From Brachypodium distachyon (Eukaryota; Streptophyta; Magnoliopsida; Poales; Poaceae): a stretch of 64,000 nt of DNA. Under the pieces are notes generated by a model, which saw only the letters and a list, made by a program, of their open reading frames with translations, searched no databases and was not told the DNA's origin. Made by a program: the position numbers and the translations under genes. The stretch's first letter is position 1. Each line of letters opens with the position of its first letter. Where the stretch lies: positions 17,404,624 to 17,468,623 of the forward strand of contig NC_016134.3 in NCBI RefSeq assembly GCF_000005505.3. Reading direction: 5' to 3'. Positions 34,758 through 45,999 of the stretch are shown here, piece by piece.

Positions 34758-37433
34758 CTAACCCAGCACCTCCACCCCTACCCCATCCTCAAGGGGCAGG
34801 GCCACACTCTCCCACCCAAACAAGGAAAGGATCGCCGAAATGTGCTCCGAAGAGAGAGGCCGGCTGAAGAGCTCCAGGTACGCTTGAAGCGCCTCATCAC
34901 CAATACGCTCGCCTTCCCTAGCAATCCCAAGCCTGTGGATGATGGCATGCTGCTGCTTGCTGGCACAAGAGCTCGCCACCTTCTCCCTCGCAAGGTGCCT
35001 GCTACGATGGACCGGGTCCGGCTGAGCCACTAGCCGCGAAGCCTACCTCCGCTGGGGCCTAGCCAGCACTGGCGAAGGCGCGCGCCGCACCCGCGCCAGG
35101 AAAGCCGCAACCTCCCTCGAAGCCACACCCGAGTCCTCCAACAGAGAGCAGACCACCGGCGAAGGAGCATCCGCCATCGAACCCGAGCACAGCGGTGCCG
35201 AGGAATCCGGCGACGTAGGCGAGAGCACGGCTGGAGAGGCCTCAACCTCCGGGGGGAGAGCCTCGGACAGAGACACCGTGAACATGCTCAGCGGCGAGCC
35301 ATCCATCACGGGTCCCGAAGAGAGTGGCGGAAACACCACATCCTCGAGATTCCAAGGGAGCTCAACACCGGCAGGTCCAGGTCTAGGTCCCGAGACACCG
35401 ACAGAGGGAAACCACCAGCAGGCTCCGGCGACCCCACGGCCGCAGCGGAAGCCGAGGCCTCCAGCAGCATCGGGTCCCAGCCGACGTCCGCAAGAGGAGG
35501 CGGAGCCGACCACGCAAGGAGAGGATCGGCCGGCAGCACCACCGTCCCTCTCCTTGCCGGAGTAAACGCAGGTGCCTCCGCTGAGAGCCGAGAAGCCACC
35601 CGCGCACTGGCAGCACCACGTTGAACACCAGCCGCCACCCGACGAAACCCATGGGGATGGTCCCCGAAGTCATCTTCATCCACGCGGCCCCGAGAGCAGC
35701 GGAAGAAATTCTGCCGTGTGCCCTTGGCCGGCCGCCGATCCCCATAACCACGATCGGGATCACCGTCGTGCCCACTGTCGCCTTTGTCGGAGGGCCAGTC
35801 CTCGGAAGAAGAACGATCCGTCGAAGCGGAAGAATCCTCCACCCGCAGCAGGTGGACGAAAACCCTGTACTCCAGCAGATTGACCTCCGAGGGGATGATC
35901 ATCTCCGGCAGCAACATGAGGTCATCCTCCTCATCGTCGACCGCCGGTGCCTCCGGGATCTGCAGCGTCTTCTCGCGGGGGATCAAACAGGGATCCGAAG
36001 TCCATGCAAAGACACTAAAGTGCCCCAAGTCCTCCTTGCTGGCCGTCGTGGTCCCAAGACGCTCAATGGAGCAGGCCGGACCAAGCAGCGACGCCGCCGT
36101 GCTCAAGTTCCACACGTGTGGGGGCACGCCCTCCATCTCAATGTGTGCACGGAAGAGAGCCTTGCGCCCCACCGCTTGGTGGAAGCGATTCCACGGCGAG
36201 AACCTCAGGGAAACCCGCGAGCATCCATGGACCCGGCGGCCAGGACGGCATCACGAGTCTCCCTAGAAGCAAACACCAGTAAGAAATCGTCCGGCCAGAA
36301 GCGGTGAGCCGTAAAGCACCCCTCGAGAGCCGGCAGCCTCGCCATAACCACCCTGGACACCGCCACCTGAGCAATGCGCGGTCTTGTGCCAGTAACAGAG
36401 ACCACCACACTCCAGCGAAGGGCTTGTTCTTCAGCATCAATCTCCACACTCCTTGGGATAATACAGAGCTCCACCCCGGGCCGCAGGGAAGCCGCCCCCA
36501 GCGTTAGGCCATCCACAGCAGTGGCAGCCACCTGCCGCGGCACCAAGGAAGCAGGCTTAGCCACCTGCCGCGGCACCGGCGCCGGCTGCACCACCGACGG
36601 AGCTGGGGCAGGGGGCGCCACCGGGGCATAGGGCACCACCGGGGCAGGGGTTGGCACCACCAGTGGAGGACGTGGGCCGAGCCTGGCCAGAAGGGCCGGC
36701 CCAGGCCGCACAACCCCGGCAGCAGGAGCAGCCCCGCGAGGCGCCCCGGCCGGCCTGGACTGCGCACCGGACGCCGCACGGGCCGCAGGAGGCGCTTGAG
36801 GGGCAGGGCCCAGCCTCGCCGCGACCGGCAGCACGCGCCCGTCCTCCGCCGGGGGGGGGGGGGGGAACCACCGGAAGGGCTGCGCCTGGCCCTGCACAGC
36901 CGCGCAACGTGCCCCTCGCCACCACAGCGCAGGCACTTAGTCGGGTTGGGGCAGAGCGCGGAGACGTGGTCGAACCCCAAGCAATTGTAGCAGCGACCCG
37001 CCAAGTCTGGCGGCATGTCAGGCCGGGCCATGGACGTCGGGAGGGGGCCCTGGCCGAGGCTGCGCTTTTGCTGGCGGCACTGATGCCTCCAGCCGCCCTC
37101 CTCCACAGTCTCTCGGTCGCCAGCAGCAGCAACGACGAGGGAAGCCAACTGTCGAACAGGTTGAGCGCGCACCGGAGGAACCTCCTCCAAGGCCTCCACC
37201 AGCGGGCTCCCACGGCGGAGGACCTCGCAATAGGAGCGCACCGAGTCCCCACCGTCGGAGGAGGGCGACCGGAGCGGCGAGAGAGGTGGCCACCGGAGCC
37301 GGAGCGGCCGCCGACGGGGAGGGGTGGGCGCCGACGCCGGAGAGGCGGCGGCGGTGGCCGGAAACCTAGGCGCGGGTCGCGGTCGCCGGTCACAGGAGCG
37401 GACGAGCGTGGGAGGGCGGGGAAGGAGGGGCAA
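34758..37433 (-). pseudogene. LINE ORF1: gag-like protein with CCHC knuckles, broken
   Basis: ORF1 proteins bind the LINE RNA. Two CX2CX4HX4C knuckles lie at about 36,990-36,900 (CYNCLGFDHVSALC and CLRCGGEGHVARLC). A DUF4283-like segment follows (EGCFTAHRFWPDDFLLVFAS, then EGVPPHVWNLSTAASLLG), then an acidic linker and a C-terminal tail ending GVGVEVLG at 34,758. The reading frame shifts at the 15-base C-run (36,851-36,865 on the + strand), near 36,190 and near 35,360. A TAG lies at 35043-35045. The start codon is uncertain; 37,433 is the first ATG in the knuckle frame. Confidence 0.8.
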
Positions 37434-37545
37434 GGGGGGAGGGCGGGGCCGCCGGCGGGAGGGGTGGACGCCGACGCTGGAGTGGCGGCGGCGGTGGCCG
37501 GAACCCTAGGCGCGGGTCGCGGTCGGCAGTCGCGGGAGCCCCTGA
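37306..37545 (-). repeat. Tandem 141-bp monomers in the LINE 5' UTR
   Basis: Two head-to-tail units start at 37,306 and 37,447; the second is partial. Shared blocks are GGCGGCGGCGGTGGCCGGAA and CCTAGGCGCGGGTCGCGGTC. They lie at the 5' end of the LINE in its sense orientation. Confidence 0.85.
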
Positions 37546-37606
37546 CCTCAGATTTGAACTACCAAAAAGGTTAGTTTTGACCATGTAGTCTTATTGGTCC
37601 TATCAA

Positions 37607-37876
37607 AACCACAGCTGGTGGTTGGTTTCTTGTGGTGGAACCAGCCTAAGATTTATTTTAGGTTTTAACCGGCGTTGTGCTTTCAGTGGGAGTGACGTAC
37701 CCATCAACTACGAGGCGTCTGTGGTGATTTCATCAATCTCAAGATGATCGGCCTGTGGCTCAGTCTCTCGGAGGTGCTCATAAGGGTAGGGTGTGCGTGT
37801 GTGCGTTCATAGGATGAGTGTACGTCCGTGTGTGTGTGAGTGCTTGCGTCTGTACCGTGTTTTCTAAAAAAAAAAC
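37607..37876 (+). mobile_element. Au SINE, internally deleted copy
   Basis: It matches the copy at 22,865 over GTGGTGGAACCAGCC, GTGACGTACCCATCAAC and GTAGGGTGTGCGTGTGTGCG, and ends in a 10-base A-run. The stretch holding box B is missing (AACCAGCC runs straight into AAGATTTATTTTAGG). The 5' end lies about 12 bp from the TSD of the LINE. Confidence 0.85.
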
Positions 37877-39361
37877 GTGTTGTACAGACAGCACAGCACG
37901 TATTTTGACTAAAGTACTGTAGTAGCGGAGTATTTGTTTACCCACCCAAGCTCTCCAATATTTATTATAATATTAGTTAACTAACTCCAAATGCATAGTA
38001 TAAGAAGTTTGCTCATAAACTTTTCAAAATGTAGACGATCATACTAAGGATTTTTTTTTAGTGAATTCCACGTTCTACCCACTCTAAGAACACATTTTTA
38101 TCCGTTTTAAGATTTTTCAGCCATCTAGACATAGTGGCCCCACACGTCATTTTGGTATTGTATCGATCAAAATTCATTGAATTTAGACGAAATTTTACTG
38201 AACTTAAAATTTCAGGATTTAAATTTGGTTTGGATCCCGATAGAGTGGCCTCACATATCATGTCTACATGAAGCCGCTCAGTACGTTTTTCAAGTAACAT
38301 CCTCTAGGCAATCTTTTTTTACATGGATTATTGGTTATAAAAAATTATGCTGCTTATGCAAGCTCTCAGGAAATGTTAGATCTAATATATATTCAGACTT
38401 GTATACTGAGTAATTGGTTAATACATGCAGATTGGTCTTTTTTGGAAGTGGTATAAGAATCTGGAAGCATCGGCAACACTCCATGGATACAGAGCTTTCT
38501 GTCCAAAAACGTTTCTAACCATGCCAGGATACAAAATTTCATGAACATTCTATTTTTAAGTCCCATGCTCCTAAATGAAGGGTATCTGAATATTAATTAC
38601 CATGCAGTTTGGGTCTGTTTCATCTCAGTCCTTATTCTTTTTCTCATGGTGATGAAGTACCAGACCGTTGGAGCAAGATGGATGGTTGGCCAGCATTAAA
38701 TCTGGGACACCAAAAAAGACTCGTTAAAGTAGAGGTACACAATAGTGGTGACCCAGGCTAGGCCAGGATTTAGGAAAGCGAAAGGAAGACATGCATGGCC
38801 ATATTTTAAATACAATACATACACCATCCTTTGCTTGACATTTTTTGGTTTCGATATGATGTCGGACAAAAAACACGGTCACAGATACAAAATAGAATCC
38901 AAAGTGACACCATATTCTAGGGGGTGTCAAAAAAAAAAAGAATGCGCTGATCTGGTGCGGTGACCAAGCATGTCGACATGTAACGTACGTGTACGTGCAG
39001 CCATCGGCGGTGGCTTCACGATACGCGACTAACAAGCTAGTAACACGCCCCATTAGAGATTTTATAGCCCATCGGCTTGCCGCTGGCATCACACAGCCAA
39101 CGATGAAGCTGATCCGAGCGTCTCGCATGCATCTTCTTCCGAACAAGTTAATTACTTGAGATTGAGGACATGTTCAGCTGATTACTGATTGAGGACATGT
39201 CCTCCTTTTTCGGAGAGCAGTGTCCTGTGTTGAATCTCTTCTCTTTTTTTTTATCTTTCTTCTTTTTGCAGGTGTGTTGAATCTCTTTTCAGATACCTAT
39301 ATTTGTCCATCCACCATCCAATATGAAATATACAGTACTTGTCAATCAAATAATAATCAAC
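37877..39361. other. Intergenic, 1.5 kb
   Basis: No gene is supported. 38,955-39,230 is a diverged copy of 25,655-25,900. Frames of 60-140 codons on either strand carry no motif. Confidence 0.4.
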
Positions 39362-40111
39362 CTATATCTGCCTGTCTGCGTAAGTTAATGACAGGTCTGC
39401 TAGAGTTGGGAGATTGAAATTAACCGAAAGAGTCCTCTGGGATTGATTACTGCAGAGAATGGGATCGATCTGTTGGGATCTGTTGTGGTATGTCCCGACA
39501 TAGATCCCACCAGCGTGAGGTTTTCGTGAATAAAACTTGCTCATCAGAGATTTGATGTGAACCCAATAGAGTGTTGCCAATGGTGCAATGTGAATTCGCA
39601 GCATTTTGAAAACCTGCAATTAAACATCCACTCCACTGAAATACAACATACAATTAATACACATTTGTACGTGTAGTTTGCACAACACATACCTTGTCCA
39701 CTATGAATTGATTCAAAGGTTCTTGAATCCTTTGGATTGTTCCATCATTTACGTTGATCGCACGATGTCCTCTCCTCCCCGACAGTCTCTGAACAAATTA
39801 CCCAGGTGAGAATATGTAAACTGATAGTAACATTACTGAAACAACAGAAGAAAATGATGGGAACTCACATTATCAGAGTCGTCGCTGTTTCCTGGAAGTG
39901 CATGAACAGGGTGCATTTCATGTATCTGTTGGGCAGCATTATTTATGCAAGTTGAATCCATTTTCTGTCCTGCAGTCGGACGCATATCATGCCCTTCATC
40001 AGCACTTGTTCCACGTGTATTAATCTGACCATCAGAAAACAAAATGTCAGACAGGACTTTGTGATTAACTACTTCCCCAATATCTAGATTTGTAATGAAG
40101 TGTTGGATTTT
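39362..40111 (-). CDS. 3' part of an unrecognised gene
   Basis: Three exons join in phase 0 with good borders: 40111-39869 (acceptor CTTCCTCAG, donor AATGTGAG), 39788-39693 (acceptor TTGTTCAG, donor AAGGTATG) and 39613 to a stop at 39364-39362 (acceptor TTAATTGCAG). They encode about 195 residues. The middle exon gives GRRGHRAINVNDGTIQRIQE and the last begins VFKMLRIHIAPLATLYWVH. I do not recognise the family. Upstream exons should lie beyond 40,111; a candidate acidic/polar segment at 40,210-40,350 ends in a stop in its frame. A LINE has inserted at 40,364. The consistent phases favour a real gene, possibly decayed. Confidence 0.45.
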
Positions 40112-40363
40112 CTGAGGAAGCATGGGGAAGCCCAAGAACCTTCATTGGTACTGCACATGAACTCACTATCTTCCGTGGAATCACTTGAGAGTTATTCTTT
40201 CCAGATGGTGGAGAACTACTTGGTGATGCCTTCTCGTAACGCAGATAAAGTTTTGTTCATCTCACACCCCGGCGCATTTTTAGAGCCATCAGTCAACTCT
40301 TCAGGTTTTTTGTGCAGCAGTTCTGCTCTTGACCTTTTTGTGCTTGAAGATTCGGCATGATCC

Positions 40364-41336
40364 CTTCAAAGCCTCACTGGCCTCATCCCTTCAAAGCCTC
40401 ACCACCCACTTCCCACCTTGCTAAGCTTATTATACAGCACACAGATTTATTAAGATCGATCACTTCTTGTAAGGTTAGATCAGGAGCTTCCACCTTTTTT
40501 TGGCTTGATTGCTGGATTTTACCACATCCGCTTGCTTCAGTTTTCCCTATACTCTTCTCCCACCACACCAAGCCAAATGCTTTTGTTTCAAAAATTGTGG
40601 ACGAGGGACTTGAGCTTGGCTTGCGGAATCGACTAACTCTTGTTGCTGAGGCAGAACTCGATCTTTTGCTTCTTGTGTTGCAGGACGTTGCTCTTGATGA
40701 TGCGCCCGATGTCAGTACCCTAAGAGATGGGTCTCTGCTGTCCACAAGGGGCGCTTACCTTGCCCTCTCCGCTGCTCCAACGGACCCTCACGCTGATCAC
40801 ATTTGGCAAGCTTTCGTCCCCAACAAAGTCAAGGTCTTTGCTTGGCTCCTCTTCAGGGATCGTCTCAACACGCGTCAAAATTTGCATCACAAATTCGACA
40901 CTCAATCGGCGGCCTGTGCGAGCTGTGGTCTTGGTTCAGAAGACCGGAATCACCTGTTCCTCTCGTGCCCTCTTGCGCTCCAGGTCTGGGATAAAATGGG
41001 TATTCTGTCTCATGGAACTGTCTTCCCCGACCTTTGGCATCTCCCTTCTCCTGTCGGTCTTACCGTTGCTATTTGGCCTTCCATCTTACTAATCATTCTG
41101 TGGAGGATCTGGAAAGCTCATAATGCCAAAGTATTCAATAATGAGATCGTCACCTCTGCTCATGGTCTTGTAATGATAATTGAGGACCTAACCTTATAGA
41201 CTTTCAGAATTAGGAAAAACGATACAAAAATAGCCGCCGGTCTATGGCGTGACTATTTATTTCTTACTTTGGAGTAATATATTCAGGTAGGGAGCCCCCC
41301 CCCCCCCCCCCCCCCCGTTGATTGCCTCAAAAAAGA
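40364..41336 (+). mobile_element. 5'-truncated LINE insertion
   Basis: A 973-bp 3' fragment of a LINE is flanked by a 17-bp duplication, AAGATTCGGCATGATCC, at 40347-40363 and 41337-41353. The frame from 40,357 to 41,199 encodes the region after RT: TFFWLDCW, then a zf-RVT domain with CASCGLGSEDRNHLFLSC and WRIWKAHNAKVFNN. It is open over 280 codons. The 3' UTR holds a 22-base C-run (41295-41316) and ends GCCTCAAAAAAG. Confidence 0.92.
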
Positions 41337-41353
41337 AAGATTCGGCATGATCC

Positions 41354-44300
41354 GTATGTTCATTTGCCTCTTATTACCTTGTCTCTGTAAATAAGAAAAT
41401 GCGTAGAATGGGTCATGCAAATTCAAATATATCCTGTGCTAACAACATAACAAGTAGAGCTACCAATATGATCAAAAGAATAGTTATTAAGATGTTTTAT
41501 GTCATATAGCAACAAATGCACGTGATCGTACAATGACAAACACACTAGATGATTAAATAAATTAAGATATGAAAGTACTCAGTTATCCATATATGGCTAC
41601 ATAACTGTATACATATCGAGAATGACATAGAATTTGTAAGGTAGCAAACAGCGAAACAATTATGGCTGGTCCAAATAATATCCCAGGCATTCACATGAGC
41701 GAGACAGCACACACACCTCATGAATTTCCATCTGCAACATCAGCGAAGAGATTTATCATATAAGTTCTTGAATTAAAAGCATTGACGTCCATGCTTCATG
41801 TGTTGAAATTAAATGCAAGAAAACATGCCTATAAGCTAATGGTGAACCAATGTGAAAAAACATTTAAGTGTAGCAAATGTCTGTAAGCTGTATCGGACCT
41901 CTGCAGAATTGCCCAGTAGTCTGGCACAATTTGTACACAAATTTCATGGAAGCAGCAGTAGCACTTGAATTGAGCATGATGATATAATACTTTTTAGCAA
42001 GTGATATTTCAGTTCATTTTAATGTTAGTAACATATAAATCTGTGGGGTTTTTTTTTGACAAACATGGCAGGTGCTCTGCCTTTTCAATTATGGTTACAC
42101 TGAGAATGCATATTAAAAGAGTGCAACTTTAGAAACATTATGTAACGACTGTAATGAGGTGTATATGAGAACATGAAGAAATGAAAAATCACGTTTTGAA
42201 AAGTTATCCTCAAGTATATAAATGGATGTATATAAATGGATGTCTGCTATGCACAAATTTTCATTGAGAAATACGTTGATCTGTGTGCTATGCAAAAAAA
42301 AAATTGCTATTAAAAATCCAAAAAATGTTTCCAATTTAGCTCACAATGTTAATAATTTTTTTCATCTATGTGCAGAATAATTCTAAACTTTAAACCATGA
42401 TTTTTGTGTAGCAGACGTCAGCAGAAATGAGGAAGACTGTGCCCCGCAGGCTGCCTCATATCATCTTCTTCCTCACGTTGACGGCCAGCAGGCTGTACGC
42501 GCATCCAACGCCGGCCCCCCACGACTCCACGAGACGTGCTCGCCCGTGCGCTCATGCTGTTCCAGAGAACTGAAGGTCGGCCGGCATATTTCCACGAATT
42601 CCGGGAGGTCTACGAGCGCCACTGACACGAAGCGGCGCGAAGCTGTGCAGAGGAGGCCCACGAGGCCCCGGAGGAGGAGGGTTGCCATGGGGAGAAGGAC
42701 GGCGCCGTGCGACGAGGAGGCCTTGTTGGCTGACATCGCACCGCTCGCCGGCGATCGAGATACAGCGGGCGCCGGCGCTCTTGTCGAAAGTTTTGTGTGT
42801 GGACTTAGCTGATGGTTATTTTTGGTAGGCCGCCGATCGGATCAAGCGACTTATGTTTATCTTCTTGTTTTGATCGCGGCGGTGTTCTTAATTGTTTCGA
42901 TCGCCCCAAGGCTAGCCAGCTAGCCGTTAAGGCATATATTGATCATTTTGCTGATGACATTTCTGGCCGGTGTCTGCTTTGCTGATCGCTTCGGCTAGTT
43001 CATTTCGGTCTGTAAATCAGTTTCCAGGTTGAGAGCAGCCGACACAAAAAAAAAGAAGTACGATTTAAGTCCAGCTTCTATGAGCAGACCAACCTTTAAA
43101 TCCTTCATGTGAAAAAAGTTAGTCCGTGACAACACTTCCTGAGTTTTTGAGGGAATCTCATATTTCCTTGCCCTAAAAGACCACTTGAATTACCCCCAAA
43201 ATGTGACAGCAGGTATACACATACCAATTCGCAACTCACTCCATCCCGTGCGTGATTCCTCCCCTCCCCTCTACATGCATCTAGGGTTGAGGCCTCTACC
43301 CCACCGCGTCACCCCGAAGCCCTTGCTCCATCGCCGGAATCCGTTCTGCCGTCGCCGAGCAAAGCCACCCTGCTGGTTCGTGGCCAGTGCAAGGGTTCTC
43401 GTCATCGTGTGAGCCGCCGTAAGCAACTGCCCTGTGGGCTGGCGGTCCTGAGCCGATGGATACCTGCTCCTGCCTATATGATAGTTTTACTTTTGTATTT
43501 TCTCCAATTTCTTGTATTGGATGTTGACAGTTTCGTTTTTGTATTTTCCGCAATACATAGAAGTTTGAATTTTTTGCAATTTCTGGCGAACCAATGATGA
43601 TAATCATAGATTGTCGCAACAACATCTTTGGCAAGACATAATTTTAGTTCAAGGAGATTATAGACTTTTCCTCAACAAACTTAGAGAATAAGCTGAAACG
43701 ATGGAAGCAAAAAGAACCAGACTCAGATTTCTCAAGGGCTTCTTCCCACCATCATTTCTTCTGTGGATAGAGAAGTTAAAGCTTGGTTGTGAAGAAGTTG
43801 AAAAAAAAAAACTGCCCCTTTGTTGGCTGCCAAAGTGCCATGAAGGATATGGGTGGAAGCAGGGCCGGCCGAACTGGGCCCTCGAAGCTCAGGGGCCCCT
43901 GGACCTAAACGACGATATATTTATACCGGGAATTAGAAAGACAGTATTCAGTACAGCCTGCACCTCATCGACACCTAGCAGGCTAGCAACAGTATGCAGC
44001 CCGAAACATAAGAACGCAACGGGTTAATAATCTGGAATTAAATGAGGCCCGTGGGCGAGCTAGGAGGCCTTCCTTCCGTGCAACAACATACAAAAAGGCC
44101 ACTATAGTGAAGTTCGACGATGACAATTCCGTATCTGCTCTTGGTCGCGTCGTGTCGGAATAATCATGGCGTATCTATTCTCAGTTTTCTTTTGAGTTAT
44201 TTTTTTGAGGGAATTTTTTTTTTTGAGTTTTTTTTTGAGTTGATTGATCAAACAGATCCCTGCACACATGTACCGACTTACGCTGCCGCTGGCCGCTGGT

Positions 44301-44872
44301 GGGCCAGCTCGACGTATCGGCGGCCGGGGCCCAGGAGCTAGAACTGCGACAAGACAGACCGAGCTGCCCCTGAACAACAAAACTTCCACAGCCTGTCCAA
44401 CTTAAACCTTTTCTTACAGCATCCAACTTAAAACTTAACAAGGAACTCTGGCATATCGCGGGCCGTCGCATGAATGCACGTACCACAGCATTTTGTACAA
44501 CAACTAACGTACGTACGGAGTATATATGACTTGACGAAATGGTATACATCTAATCTGCTCCCGCAAGCATGCACACACGCAGAGCAAGCTAAGCAAAGCA
44601 AAGCAAGCCCGCTTCAATTCCGTGGGGTTAGCCATCCATCTCGTCCGTGCAATGGAAGGGGCACTTTAAAATCTGTACGCGGCGGCGGCAGTTCAATGCC
44701 CGCCCCGCGCGAGCACGTAGCGCTCACGCAAAGCCCTCGCTCTCATCATCGTCTTATCCGCAATCAATCAATCAATCACTCAGTGTCTCAGTCTGATCTC
44801 CAATTAAACCCGCCCTCTAACCGACGGCTTAGCCAGCCGCCAAGGCCCACCCGCAGCCGCACTTTCGCCCGC
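41354..44872. other. Intergenic, 3.5 kb
   Basis: No gene is firmly supported. A GC-rich patch at 42,440-42,810 has frames of about 87 codons on both strands. Another lies at 43,260-43,470. A 15-nt segment with consensus borders (about 41,717-41,731, minus strand) could be a microexon of the gene ending at 39,362, but it is too short to trust. The last 300 bases are the promoter region of the phosphatase gene at 45,003. Confidence 0.4.
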
Positions 44873-44880
44873 TATAAATA
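44873..44880 (+). promoter_or_regulatory. TATA box of the first purple acid phosphatase gene
   Basis: TATAAATA lies 123 bp upstream of the ATG at 45003, in GC-rich surroundings. This spacing allows a leader of about 90-100 nt. Confidence 0.8.
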
Positions 44881-45002
44881 CCCGGCGCGCGGGGCTTGTA
44901 TGGATCAGATCAGCCACACCCAGCAGCAGCAACAACCGCGTGCCTTCTTCCATCTTCTTCCTCCGGCCGGCAACTGGAGTAGACTTTGAGCGTTGCTCGG
45001 AC

Positions 45003-45951
45003 ATGGCTTCTTCGGCTGTTCTCCTTATAACCGGCGTCGTCGTCGTTGCTGGCGCGCTGCTGCTTTCGCAGGTGGAGGCCGAGCTGCAGAAGGTGCAGCA
45101 CTCGCCCAAGGAGCACGGGTCGCTGACGGTGCTCGCCGTCGGTGACTGGGGGAGGGCCGGGCAGTACAACCAGACTCTGGTCGCCGAGCAGGTACGTATA
45201 TAATATGACGTGCAATCTTTATTTAAATATTTTTCGGTAATATGCTTGATCTTTATAACTGCCAGCGCAAGGTAATGAGGCATGCCCGGTTAATTACCAT
45301 GCATGATCGAATGGTTAACATGCATGGCTCAAGTGCAACGTCGCTTTGCAATGGCAGCATGGTTGCTGATTGATCGTATGATGTAATTTATCATGTGTCA
45401 TAGCTCCTTTTTTATTCCTTTCGAAATGCCCCTATATATGCCTCTACTACTTATAGAAAAATGCGTTTAAATCAAATTTCTGAAATTAAATACTTCGGTG
45501 AAATTTAAATTTTTTTATGAAATTTCTGTACCCATTGAAAGTTCTGAATTTAGAAATATTTGGGATTTTGTTGTTTGTATTTCCATCGAATGTTAACCAA
45601 ATTTATCAAAATTGTAGCAGAACACAAATTTGTCTGGTACAAATTACAAAAGTTAATTGTGAGGTTCTCAGTGAAAAAGGAAAACCGATATATATTAGAC
45701 TCTATGTTAGAGGACGTTTACGTGGCTCAAATTGTAGTCACACCGATTTTTTTTATTGAAATGACAAAATTTCGAGGCCCACCAAATACACTGAAAATTC
45801 AGAAATTTCATAGACATTTCATCAAAAACTTAAACCCACTGCTCGGTTTATCTTAAGAAACATCTGAATAAACCTTATCATATGTTTTCTTCGACGAACC
45901 ACATGCGTATTTGTTTTTTCTTTTTTGAGAAGAAAAGACTGCAGGGGAACC

Positions 45952-45999
<48 letters not shown>

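Larger units (their letters stand above)
31015..37582 (-). mobile_element. Full-length L1-type LINE (inactive)
   Basis: Minus-strand non-LTR retrotransposon of 6.57 kb with 5' UTR, ORF1, ORF2 and a short A-rich 3' end (A-run at about 31,015-31,018). It is flanked by a 13-bp duplication, ATGTAGTCTTATT, at 31002-31014 and 37583-37595. The duplication beyond both ends shows a full-length insertion by target-primed reverse transcription. Both ORFs are broken. Confidence 0.93.

Noticed and set aside
35306..37574. + strand and third-frame proteins over LINE ORF1
   Set aside because: GC-rich sequence opens all frames. Only the frame with the CCHC knuckles and its continuations has family motifs.
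42473..42812. First exon of the gene ending at 39,362
   Set aside because: Both strands have similar frames of about 87 codons. No donor site links in phase to the downstream exons.
44440..44470. Possible P1BS phosphate-starvation element (GNATATNC) upstream of the phosphatase
   Set aside because: The nearest sequence, GCATATCG, does not fit the last position. No exact match was seen in either phosphatase promoter region.
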